Below the pieces are notes generated by a model. The model was not told the origin of the DNA, searched no databases, and saw only the letters and a program-made list of their open reading frames with translations. The position numbers and the translations under genes were made by a program. Shown one piece after another: positions 9,200-18,335 of a stretch of 26,159 nucleotides of DNA (position 1 is the first letter of the stretch; every line of letters begins with the position of its first letter). This DNA is from Alectoria sarmentosa (taxonomy: Eukaryota > Ascomycota > Lecanoromycetes > Lecanorales > Parmeliaceae): NCBI GenBank assembly GCA_009733775.1, contig WOGZ01000413.1, forward strand, positions 1 through 26,159, given 5' to 3'.

Positions 9200-10252
9200 T
9201 CATTGTGTTTCAGAATTCTGCCCGCCGCCATCTGCCATACGGACGAAACCTTGGATCTTCTGCACGTTACCATGCTGCTGGGTAACAGCCGCCTCGTATG
9301 CTTTCCTGTATGTATGAACCGCCTCAGAGAATAGCTGTCTTTTGTCTCGCCATCCAACATCACGTCTCAGCTTTTCCGATCCAACCCACTGGCTAAAGCC
9401 AATCAACATTTGTACCACATCCACTCCGGTGTTCTTCTTCTCCGGCAGGTATTTGACACCACCTTTGATCTTATACTCTTCAACAAGTGCATTCGCAACC
9501 TCCCTCAGTGTCTCGTACCGCCGTCCTGAAATATTGTAGCACTGGCCCTTCACTACGCTTCTATCAGCCTCAGCGATTACAACGTAAGCTTCAGCACAGT
9601 CATCGACATGAGTTCCATGCATAATGCTTTTCGGATCGGCCGTGAGCTCCAGAACGCCTTTCTCGGCAGCTTTCGCTGCTATGTCGAAAATAGGGCCGTA
9701 GAAGCTCCCGCTGAGACCGTAAAGGGTGGTGGGCCGGATCACTACGGCATCGAAGAGGTCTGTATGGCTGAAGATCTTGACGGCGTGGGTTGCACGTGCG
9801 ATAAGGAGGGGCGGCGCATTCAATGGCGAGTCTTCTGTGTGCGCTGATAGACCTTCCGATCCATCTAGACCAGTCGTGCCATAATCCTTACACCCAGACG
9901 TAAAGATAATCAAAGGACGAATACCCACTTTGTTACTTGCTTCTGCAAGCGCTCGTAAAAGGGCAATGGTGTCATTGAAGTGGGGGATATAATCCATGAT
10001 CTGCTCGGTACAAGAGACCATCACATCGAATACGAATCTTGTCTGATTTACGGATCTCTCGACGAAGGCCTTGTCACTTGCGGATCCAAGAATAGAAATG
10101 ATCTCGTCTGCTCTGAGGGATGCCCTGGCGTCTTGGTTGCGAACGAGTCCATAGGTAATCCACCCTGCTCGTACAAAGGCCCTCGCAACGGCATTGCCAA
10201 TGTAGCCATTTGCACCGGTCACGAGGACCGACTTGGGTTTCGTTTCTGGCAT
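9200..10252 (-). CDS. NAD(P)-dependent epimerase/dehydratase-like protein (extended SDR), atypical active site
   Basis: A single uninterrupted frame encodes 350 aa from an ATG at 10252. The N-terminus is a Rossmann nucleotide-binding fold: VLVTGANGYIG with glycines at residues 13, 16 and 19. Further family marks are the serine strand (LIIFTSGC), the RPTTLYG segment after it, and the HVDDCAEAYV block. These place it in the NAD-dependent epimerase/dehydratase family, whose members use NAD(P)H on nucleotide-sugars or other small carbonyl compounds. The expected YxxxK catalytic pair is not visible: where it should be, about 25 residues after the serine, the protein reads LLIARATHAVK. The only nearby Tyr is in DYGTT. 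It may therefore be non-catalytic or use another mechanism. Substrate unknown. It is divergent from arginase and shares its upstream region. Confidence 0.8.
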   Translation of the reverse strand: MPETKPKSVLVTGANGYIGNAVARAFVRAGWITYGLVRNQDARASLRADEIISILGSASDKAFVERSVNQTRFVFDVMVSCTEQIMDYIPHFNDTIALLRALAEASNKVGIRPLIIFTSGCKDYGTTGLDGSEGLSAHTEDSPLNAPPLLIARATHAVKIFSHTDLFDAVVIRPTTLYGLSGSFYGPIFDIAAKAAEKGVLELTADPKSIMHGTHVDDCAEAYVVIAEADRSVVKGQCYNISGRRYETLREVANALVEEYKIKGGVKYLPEKKNTGVDVVQMLIGFSQWVGSEKLRRDVGWRDKRQLFSEAVHTYRKAYEAAVTQQHGNVQKIQGFVRMADGGGQNSETQ

Positions 10253-10510
10253 TGTAAAGTACTAGAATTGCCGATAATTCATGCGATCAAGACCCGGTCA
10301 AAATTGGAGGTCCGGCAGTTTTTTGAGATGTCAGCAACGACAGGCTGGTTCCCACCAATCATGGCACCAACAGAGGTCCAGAAGCCATGCTACATGTAGC
10401 GTGGGGGTCTTTGAGTCATAACCATGGTTGCTGATGTTGAAAACTCTTATACTTGTACTTAGGGGACGGCCTCTGCTCGACCTGTACTTAGGGGGAAGGC
10501 GTCAACTTGG

Positions 10511-10527
10511 CGGATCAGTTAGATCCG
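10511..10527. promoter_or_regulatory. CGG-N11-CCG inverted repeat (Zn2Cys6-type site)
   Basis: CGGATC and GATCCG are separated by 5 nt, giving a perfect 6-bp inverted repeat with CGG and CCG 11 nt apart. Fungal arginine-catabolism genes are known to be controlled by a Zn2Cys6 activator (ArcA in Aspergillus, ARGRII in yeast). Whether this site serves that purpose is inference. Confidence 0.35.
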
Positions 10528-10644
10528 GAATAACGAAGGGGCTTGTACCCTAAGCGCAGCTGTTGACGGCTGTTGCCAAGCATTTTACGTTTCCGCCGAG
10601 CTGTGGCCGAGTGACTTTTTGGTGGACACAATGTTCCTGCCCAA

Positions 10645-10651
10645 TATAAAA
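10645..10651 (+). promoter_or_regulatory. TATA box of the arginase gene
   Basis: TATAAAA lies 59 nt before the first in-frame ATG (10710) and 170 nt before the ATG at 10821. A pyrimidine-rich stretch, TTCTCTTCTTCTTTCG, follows at about 10680-10698, as is common around fungal transcription starts. A start about 30 nt downstream of the TATA box would include the 10710 ATG in the mRNA. Confidence 0.55.
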
Positions 10652-10820
10652 GCCACTGTCCTTACCTGCTTATTCGTGCCTTCTCTTCTTCTTTCGATTT
10701 CCTTGTTGCATGAGTCGAGGTGCTTTTGGTAGCTCTCTTCATCGAAATCGCATTTGCCCCACTAAAAGGCTTCAGTACGGGCATCGACCCACATTCGAGC
10801 GATTTTTCAAGGCAGCAATA

Positions 10821-11951
10821 ATGACTTCTCCTTCTACAATTTCCCCCAAATTCCTGTCCGCAGGCAATGAGCTGGGAGTAGTAGCCGTCGGCTTTTCTGG
10901 TGGCCAGGTGAGCGCCCCTTTGCCATCCCTATGCTCTAACAGCGTAGGCCCTCCCAACGTCTGAATATTGGCTAAATTCCAATCCAAAAGTGCAAACCAG
11001 GCGTGGACGCCGCACCCACCGCCCTCATATCCGCAGGCCTCCTTACCCAACTGAAAGAGGACTTAGGCTACACTCTGTATCACGATGACACCGTCCACAA
11101 CTACTCCAGCCTCATGCCCTCCTCCGACCCAGACTACCGCAACATGAAAAATCCTCTGGCTGTCAGCGCTGTCACCAAGCAACTTTCCGGTCAAGTATAC
11201 GACCATGCAAAACACGGCCGCTTAGTATTGACTTTAGGCGGCGACCACTCCATTGCCATTGGCACCATTGCAGGCACTTCTAGAGCCATCAAGGAAAGAC
11301 TTGGCAGGGAAATGGCGGTGATTTGGGTGGACGCGCATGCAGACATCAACACGCCTGAGACTAGCGAAAGCGGCAACATCCATGGTATGCCCGTTGCTTT
11401 TCTGACCGGATTGGCAAAGGAAGAGAAAGCAGACGTGTTTGGGTGGTTGGGAGAAGAGAAGGCTTTGAGCTTGAAGAAGTTGGTGTATATTGGCTTGAGG
11501 GACATTGACAAGGGAGAGAAGAATATTCTGAGGGACCATGGCATAAAAGCATTCAGCATGCATGATATTGACAAGTATGGATCCCTTTCTTGCGTTTCGC
11601 TGCAAGGACTGAAATATGGTGATACTGGGTGCTGACAATTTTAACAGACATGGCATTGGCCGAGTCATGGAAATGGCGTTGGGACACATTGGGCACGATA
11701 CCCCCATTCACCTTTCCTTTGACGTCGACGCTCTGGATCCTCAATGGGCTCCCAGCACTGGAACCCCAGTGAGAGGTGGCCTGACCCTGAGGGAAGGCGA
11801 CTACATCGCCGAGTGCGTGCACGAGACGGGAAGTCTTGTCGCTATGGATTTGGTTGAAGTGAATCCTTCCCTGGAGGCAGTAGGTGCTGCGGACACGATC
11901 AGAGCGGGTTGCTCTCTGGTCAGATGCGCGTTGGGCGATACTCTTTTGTGA
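10821..11951 (+). CDS. Arginase (EC 3.5.3.1)
   Basis: Arginase hydrolyses L-arginine to ornithine and urea with a dinuclear Mn cluster, and is the entry step of arginine use as a nitrogen source. Exons 10821-10907, 10991-11574 and 11648-11951 give 324 aa, the usual size. Both introns are GT-AG (GTGAGC and GTATGG donors; CTGAC branch in the second) and restore the conserved joins FSGGQ/CKPGVD and HDIDK/HGIG. Metal ligands are visible: H115 in GGDHS, D143, H145 and D147 in DAHAD, and D249 and D251 in SFDVDALDP. An in-frame ATG at 10710, with no stop between, would add 37 residues rich in Arg and with only one acidic residue. An alternative start is therefore possible; Neurospora arginase is known to exist in two N-terminal forms. 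Confidence 0.93.
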
Positions 11952-13684
11952 TGTGTAATGATTGATGTGTACCACAAAAGCAATGCGACAATACGAGGAC
12001 GAAAAGCATATTATACACGTCAAGAATATAAATAATTCACGAAGCCCAGACAAGAAAACTGCAGGATGCGGCAGTGTTTGATAATTCCCAATCCATCTAC
12101 GGAACTCTTTTTGCTTTCATTCTATTACCACATCGTATCAACCCATGCCAAAATGGATAGATGTCACAAGCACACAATACCTCAAGCATACAGGAGGGAC
12201 CTTTACCCGTCAAACCTAACCAGGGAGCAACAGAAACACAGACTGTAACAACAAATGACGACCTACTACTACTACTCAGGCGAACCAATCAGCGCTCTTC
12301 CCCTCCTCCGAGATGTATAGAAATTGAAACAGAAACAGAAACAGCGATATCTACGTACTGCTTGCTCGTGAGTCTTTGCTACGAGTTTTCTGGCTTGCGG
12401 GACGGGATGGGGATTATTCTAGAGCCCCAGCTTTGATGACTGAGGGGCGGCGATTTTAGGAAATACGATTGGAACGAGGTTATTTATGGGAGTTTGAAAC
12501 GAGGGTCTGGTTGGTTTGTTTTGCAGAGGGGGAGGGTGAATTTGATTTCGTTCACCTAGAATGAATGAATGAATGGATGGATCATACAAGTGCTGAACTG
12601 AACATATGGCCATGGAAAAGCCGAGAGAAGCGCTTTGCCACCGCGAGCTGATTTATTTTAAATGCCCATCTCTAGGATTCAAAACCGTCTCGCTACAATC
12701 CATCAGATCATAGTAGTGGTGATGGTGGTCGATGAGGATTGCAAAGTTCCCAATCGCCCCCTCATAGTCGGTCTCGACGGCGCGTATTGCGTTGGGAGGG
12801 GGTAAATAAGGGTAAAGAGTCCAGCAAAGAAGGTGCTGCGGAGCCGGTCTCGATGACGACGCATGTCACGTGGGAGGCGCTGCTGAAAGAGATGGAGGGT
12901 GCAGCAACGAGGTGCAGTATAGCCTCCAGCTGAATTAGTGACTGGACGATGGGTGAGGCGAGAGGGCTGACGCTCAAGGTTACGAGGAGGAGGAGGGCTT
13001 GGAGGTGCGGGGTGGTACTTTAGAGAGGCTAGGTTTTTGAGTTGTTGGTCGTTGGATTCGCTACTAGGGGCGGTTAGTTTGGATTCATAGTGAGTGAGGT
13101 GAAAAGAATGTTCGGATATTTATGGATAGGGAAAACCGCAGACATTGAGAACGACTGGACTTCAAGCAATGGCAAGGATTTCTTGTTTCGGCCTCTTGGA
13201 ATACTAGGAATGGTAGTAACAATCGATGTATCCATTCGGAGCAGCTTTGATTCTTGTCGTGGACGGGGTATGAAGATAGAAGTACGGATGGTGAAAGCAT
13301 TTCAGAACCCATTAATGAAAGTTGACAATATGCAAGGATGTATTGATAACAATCACGAAAGAAAGCAGAGGATAAAAAAGTCCTGAGATGCAGCTAATTT
13401 GGTACCTGAATTACATGTAAATATTTGAGGTTGTGGTCGTCGGAAAAGACTAGCGGACTTCAATCTCATCGTTTACAATGTGAGTGGGGGCATGCTATTT
13501 TCAATACCCATCGGCAGTCGTAAGGACCAATGTGTTTGTCATAATGGTATGACTGTCGACATTGGGAAGTCCGCAAAGAATGCAACAGATCCTTGTTCTG
13601 AAACCTGCGCAAGCAAAGTCCTCTCTTTGTCCCAGTTTTAGCAGCAACGGAACTTGAAGAATTCTCTAGGATGTCGGTTGCTTG
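11952..13684. other. Long intergenic region between arginase and GatB
   Basis: This is the shared 3' side of two convergent genes. No gene can be supported. It contains low-complexity runs: a CTACTACTACTACT-like stretch near 12262-12276, AGAAACAGAAACAGAAACAG near 12329-12345, and GAATGAATGAATGGATGGAT near 12561-12580. The minus strand has a hydrophobic, signal-peptide-like open stretch around 12762-13005, but it has no ATG that I can connect to it. No tRNA or other structured RNA was recognised. Confidence 0.45.
12311..12345. repeat. GAAACA microsatellite-like run
   Basis: Three to four imperfect 6-bp units (GAAACA, following GAAATT) lie in the arginase-GatB intergenic region. No functional meaning is inferred. 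Confidence 0.6.
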
Positions 13685-15576
13685 TTAGTCGAGACCCAAA
13701 AGTTCCTTAAGCACGGCTTCGGCCTTTTGAGCTTCTACCTTCCCCGACCCTTGGCGCATCATCTGTCCGACGAAGAATTTGAGTTTCCCAAGCTGCTTCG
13801 CCTTTTGAATTTGTTCGACTATCTTAGGATCCTTCTCGAGCAAAGCTTTCGCCATCATGATGTACTCTTCCCGGGACAGAGGTTGCAGCCCCAAATCGTC
13901 TTGCTCGATAATGGCGTTTACATCTCGTTCGTCGCCGCTAAACACCATTGTAAGGATTTTTTTCGCTGTATCTCCTGTGATCTTTCCCTCATTCAGATTC
14001 TGGAGGATCGAGACCATAGACTTAGGTGGAACGATTGTTGGAGAAAAAGGAATATTGGTTGCACTCAGAAGCCCACCGAGGACGTGAAGGACCCTAAAAG
14101 AGTGGATGTTCATATTAGGTATCCAATCTGGATGAGGGCGACATACCAATTCCCAACGATTTTGTGGAAACGTGTGGTGGATTTCGAACCATTGTTCTCC
14201 AACATCCACAACGTCCTCACAGTGTCAAAGTAGTCTAATCGCTCACCATTGTCAAGAGTGATCAGAGTCTTGGCGTCCTTGATGGTCAGCTCGCAAATGC
14301 TCACGAGGTCTGCAATTACCTCCTCTGGGAGCTTGGGGAGAGTCTTTTCACTATGATCGATGAGATCCTGTCATCAGAACTCAGCAAGGACCAGGACGAT
14401 AGTAACAAGACTGAGGCTTACTTGGCCAATAATGAGTGGTGCTATGTCCGGATCTGGCATGTATCGATAATCCACTTCGCCTTCCTTCCCACGAAGCTTC
14501 TTGGTCTCAGTACTTCCCAGCGTCCATCCACGAGTCTCTCCCTCTATAGATCCACCAGACTCCAGTACTGCGATTTGACGATCTCTCTCTGCAATGATGG
14601 CATCTTCAACAGCCTTGAAGCTACTCAAATTCTTGATCTCGGTGCGCTGGCCCAGCGCTTCGCTACCATCAGGGCTGATGGAGACGTTGACGTCCGCTCT
14701 CAAACCTCCCAGCTCCATGCCTGTTGTGACGGCGTTCACAGCTTGTAGGATTGATTGTATCTTCCTGACGCAGGCAGACGCAGTCTGAGGATGATGGATT
14801 TGAGGATGGGTGATGATTTCGACCAGGGGATGTCCAACACGATTGAAGTCCAGAAGGGTAGTTGAAGGTGGCTGTAGATTGGATTTCGCTGTGTCTTGCT
14901 CCATTTGAATTTGTTTGATAGCGACATTGACGACTTTTCCATCTTCAAGTGCAATGCCATCGTAGTCGTACACAGCGACATTTCCACTCACTGCAAAAGG
15001 AGAATAATACTGAGTGATCTGATAACCTGCAGGCTGATCTTGGTAGTGATAGTGCTTGCGATCAAACTGGCTCTTCTGACGAATCTCGCAATTGAGTCCC
15101 AAAGCAGCACGGAGGGCTGGGAGGATGGTAGCTTTCTGAAATTCTGGCTGGTATCCGGGGAAAGCGAGATCAAAGACAGCAATATTGGAATTCGGCGTGT
15201 CATCCTCAGAGGTCATTGCATCCGAGAATAGCTTGCGCTTAGTATTGAGTTGAGCATGTATCTCGAGTCCCACGGTCAACCTCCATTTCTTCGAATTCGA
15301 ACCATTACTTCTTGTGCCAACAGCAGGGGTGATGCCCTGTATGGCATCAAGTCTTTGAGCGTCCCGCTTTCTCTTTGCCTGATCTTTCAATTGCTTGCGA
15401 AAAGGCGTTTGGCTGGCTTGTGTGGAAGCTGTTTGTGAGGGCCTTGAATGACGGATTGGAATGCTCCATCGCTGCTGCAATGCGGTAGTACGAAGGGCTT
15501 GCCGTCGGTGAACGGTGCTGGACCGCAATGAAGAAGCTGTACAATGGTGGCACGTCGAACACGAAACTACGAACAT
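13685..15576 (-). CDS. Glutamyl-tRNA(Gln) amidotransferase subunit B, mitochondrial
   Basis: GatB/Pet112 is part of the GatFAB or GatCAB complex that converts Glu-tRNA(Gln) to Gln-tRNA(Gln) in mitochondria; it binds the tRNA and carries the kinase-type active site. Exons on the minus strand are 15576-14422, 14367-14147 and 14093-13685, giving 594 aa. Introns of 54 and 53 nt are GT-AG (GTAAGC, GTATGT) and restore LIIGQ/DLIDHSE and IVGNW/VLHVLGG. Motifs include VGLEIHAQLNTKRKLFSDA, YHYQDQPAGYQITQY, FNRVGHPLVEI, GLRADVNVS and YRYMPDPDIAPL. The C-terminal GatB/YqeY-type domain ends in KELLGLD. The first about 60 residues are rich in Arg, Ser and Thr with almost no acids, fitting a mitochondrial presequence. 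An upstream extension of the frame to 15615 begins with GTG, so I start at the ATG. Confidence 0.93.
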
Positions 15577-16070
15577 GGGGAGCGCATTGGAGACTTTGAG
15601 AAAAGGCCAAGCCACCGGAAAGCAAAAGACCCTCGGAGTCCGGACTCCTGCCGCCGCTCCGCTAGTGCAGATCAGCCCTAGCTAGAGCCTAGCGGTCTCC
15701 GAAACCAAACGCCCCGAAGATTGCCGATTTCAGCCCTACCGAATTACCCCACCAAAGATTTGCTATCAGTACTTTACCAACTCATCAGCTGGAATTGAGG
15801 GAGCGCAAAACCAGGCGTGCGTTGCTGAAATGCATGACACATTCCAAAAGCTGAAGAGCAATGGTGGTGCAGCTGTCCAATCGTGCTCATAATGTTATGT
15901 ATACAACGCTGAGTAGGGCTGAACTCGGCAATCAATTTCTTCGGGGGCGAGTGCTCCGTGATGTGCATTAGCGCCAGAGCAACAGATCGATCTTTCCAGT
16001 CCTCCCCATCTTGCATTCTTATCTATTCTTGTCGACTCGAAAAAGATCCTTCACAGCTACAATTTTAGTC
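15577..16070. promoter_or_regulatory. Divergent promoter region of GatB and SHMT
   Basis: About 490 bp separate the two start codons, and short open frames inside look like chance. No clear TATA box or Gcn4-type TGASTCA site was seen. The sharing implies that the two promoters may influence each other, but the sequence alone does not show this. Confidence 0.5.
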
Positions 16071-17618
16071 ATGGGTGACATGGGTTCATACGCGTTGCCA
16101 GAGTCCCACAAGGACGTGAGTCTTCTATCTCCAGGTCCAAAAACCTCAATGCCCATCAATCAGCTAACCAGCCCTCCAGCTCATGCACAAGTCCTTGCTG
16201 GAGACAGATTCAGAGATTGCCGCAATAATGGTTCGCTACTACCGCCCTTACCGTGCTGCAAAGTTTTCGTCTGACGCGCGATCTCACAGAAGCAAGAGAT
16301 TCAACGGCAACGCGAGTCGATTGTCCTCATTGCCTCCGAAAACTTCACGTCCAAAGCCGTCTTCGATGCACTAGGCTCACCCATGTGCAACAAGTACTCC
16401 GAAGGCTACCCAGGAGCAAGATACTATGGTGGCAATGAATTTATCGACGCCATTGAGTTGACTTGCCAGGCACGAGCACTGGAAGCTTTCAGCCTTGATG
16501 CCGAGAAATGGGGTGTCAATGTCCAGACGTTGAGTGGTAGCCCAGCAAATCTGCAAGTCTACCAGGCCATCATGAGACCGCACGAGAGATTGATGGGACT
16601 GGACCTACCGCATGGCGGACATTTGAGTCACGGTTACCAAACGCCACAGAAGAAAATCTCTGCTATTTCAACATACTTCGAAACCTTGCCCTACCGAGTC
16701 AATCTCAAGACTGGCATCATCGACTATGAGATGCTCGAAGAGAACGCACTTATGTACCGACCGAAGGTTCTAGTAGCCGGGACTTCCGCCTACTGCCGTT
16801 TGATCGATTATAAACGCATGCGTGAAATAGCCGATCTCTGCGGCGCCTACCTGGTCGTTGACATGGCACACATCTCTGGCTTAATCTCTGCAGGCGTCAT
16901 TCCTTCTCCCTTCGAATACGCTGACATTGTCACGACGACTACACACAAGTCACTCCGAGGCCCAAGAGGAGCGATGATATTCTTTCGCAAGGGTGTCAGG
17001 AAGTCAGATCCCAAGACCGGTAAACAGCTTCTCTATGATCTCGAAGGCCCCATCAACTTTTCCGTCTTTCCTGGTCATCAAGGTGGACCTCACAATCACA
17101 CCATCACAGCCCTAGCTGTTGCGCTCAAGCAGGCTAGGACTGCAGAATTCAAGCAGTACCAGCAAAATGTTATCAACAACGCCAAGGCCCTGGAGATAGA
17201 GTTCAAGCGTCTGGGATATAAACTCGTCGCTGACGGTACAGACAGCCATATGGTTCTCCTTGACCTACGAGCGCACTTTCTCGACGGGGCGCGGGTTGAA
17301 GCTGTCCTTGAACAGGTCAATATTGCATGCAACAAGAATGCGATTCCTGGGGATAAGTCCGCTCTCACACCATGTGGTATTCGCATCGGAGCGCCGGCAA
17401 TGTCAACACGTGGCATGGGCGAAGCCGACTTCAAGCGCATCGCTAATTACATTGATACTTGCGTAGGTATCTGTAAGGATGTGCAGAAGAGCCTACCAAA
17501 GGAGGCGAATCGACTGAAAGATTTCAAGGCCAAAGTCGCCGGAGGCGAGGTGCCAGAAATCTTCGAGCTGAAAAAAGAGATTGCCAATTGGGCAGGCAGT
17601 TTCCCTCTGCCTGTTTAA
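16071..17618 (+). CDS. Serine hydroxymethyltransferase, cytosolic type (EC 2.1.2.1)
   Basis: SHMT interconverts serine plus tetrahydrofolate and glycine plus 5,10-methylene-tetrahydrofolate, feeding one-carbon metabolism. Exons are 16071-16115, 16180-16230 and 16290-17618, giving 474 aa. The first intron is typical (GTGAGT, CTAAC branch), and the second has the weaker donor GTTCGC but a CTGAC branch and CAG end. Together they restore HKD/LMHKS and AAIM/KQEIQRQRES. Motifs are LIASENFTS, KYSEGYPGARYYGGNE, NVQTLSGSPAN, VDMAHISG, the PLP-binding lysine K252 in TTTTHKSLRGPRG, and GGPHNHT. The two small first exons carry a normal cytosolic start with no mitochondrial presequence, so this is the Shm2-like rather than the mitochondrial form. 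Confidence 0.94.
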
Positions 17619-18335
17619 AGACTTGCCAATGTGAGCATGGCTTGCAAATCTTCCACAGATTTGTACGAGAAAAGTCTTGGCGTTGTTCCAAAAATGGAAG
17701 CCAAAGGCGAAGAAGACACGACATCAACGCCATCTAGATCACTGCTGCTTCAACGCATTGCATAGCGCTGCCTTCTCATCATAGGTCTCAGATCTATCAT
17801 TCAATCATTAACTCAATTTTTTCCAGTTCGTTCCCGCATCATACATCGTCCTTGAGGCTTTTCATTAGGTAGCCTTTCGGAGGTACTCGTCTTATTTCAA
17901 ATATGCATCCATCCTTAGGTGTGACTTCACCAGACCACATTTTCCCGGCAACGAATCCAGACACGTTTATACCAGCTTCATTTCCTCGGTGTGTCCGCTC
18001 TCTCAGAAACCGGGCAATCAAATGATCTGTTTCCCAATCAAGTCAATAATGGCAAGTATCACAGTTCCGTACTTGGATGCGATACCGAGGGACGGGAACG
18101 AATTATGTCGACTGGGCTGCATTGCATTTTGTCTCGGGTTGGAGCATAATTGACGCGTCATTTGGCAAAGGAATGGTCGAATGTGACCCATTTCTTCCAA
18201 ATTTGTTGATTGCTTCAAAACCGAGCATCTCCTTACGGACCACGCTCCATCCCTGATTTGCCACCAAACTCTCCTTTAAATACGTCCTCAAATCTCATGG
18301 ACTTACACCCTCAGTCACACTGCTTCTGAGAAGTC
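17619..18335. other. Intergenic, SHMT 3' side and peroxidase promoter
   Basis: Minus-strand open frames at 17839-18021 and 18018-18291 have a protein-like look (for example GINVSGFVAGKMWSG) but no recognised family or connecting splice sites, so no gene is called. A TTTAAATA element at 18275-18282 lies about 55-60 nt before the peroxidase start and may be its TATA box. Confidence 0.45.

Larger units (their letters stand above)
10253..10709. promoter_or_regulatory. Shared upstream region of the SDR and arginase genes
   Basis: The region is non-coding and lies between divergent genes. It contains a TGAGTCA heptamer (10412-10418; the Gcn4/CPC1/CpcA consensus is TGASTCA), two copies of TGTACTTAGGGG (10454-10465 and 10483-10494) ending in the AGGGG stress-response core, and CGG-N11-CCG (10511-10527), the inverted-triplet arrangement bound by Gal4-class Zn2Cys6 factors. 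TATAAAA at 10645-10651 probably serves arginase. Sites were found by pattern only, and factor binding is inference. Confidence 0.5.

Noticed and set aside
11191..12053. Minus-strand open frames over arginase exons 2 and 3 and the 3' flank
   Set aside because: They are antisense shadows of a strongly conserved coding sequence, with low-quality composition.
13090..13386. Open frame of 98 codons on the + strand between arginase and GatB
   Set aside because: No recognised motif, no supporting splice context, and an opposite-strand frame of similar length covers it.
17839..18291. Minus-strand frames of about 60 codons upstream of the peroxidase
   Set aside because: Protein-like in places, but no family, start or splice sites could be connected.
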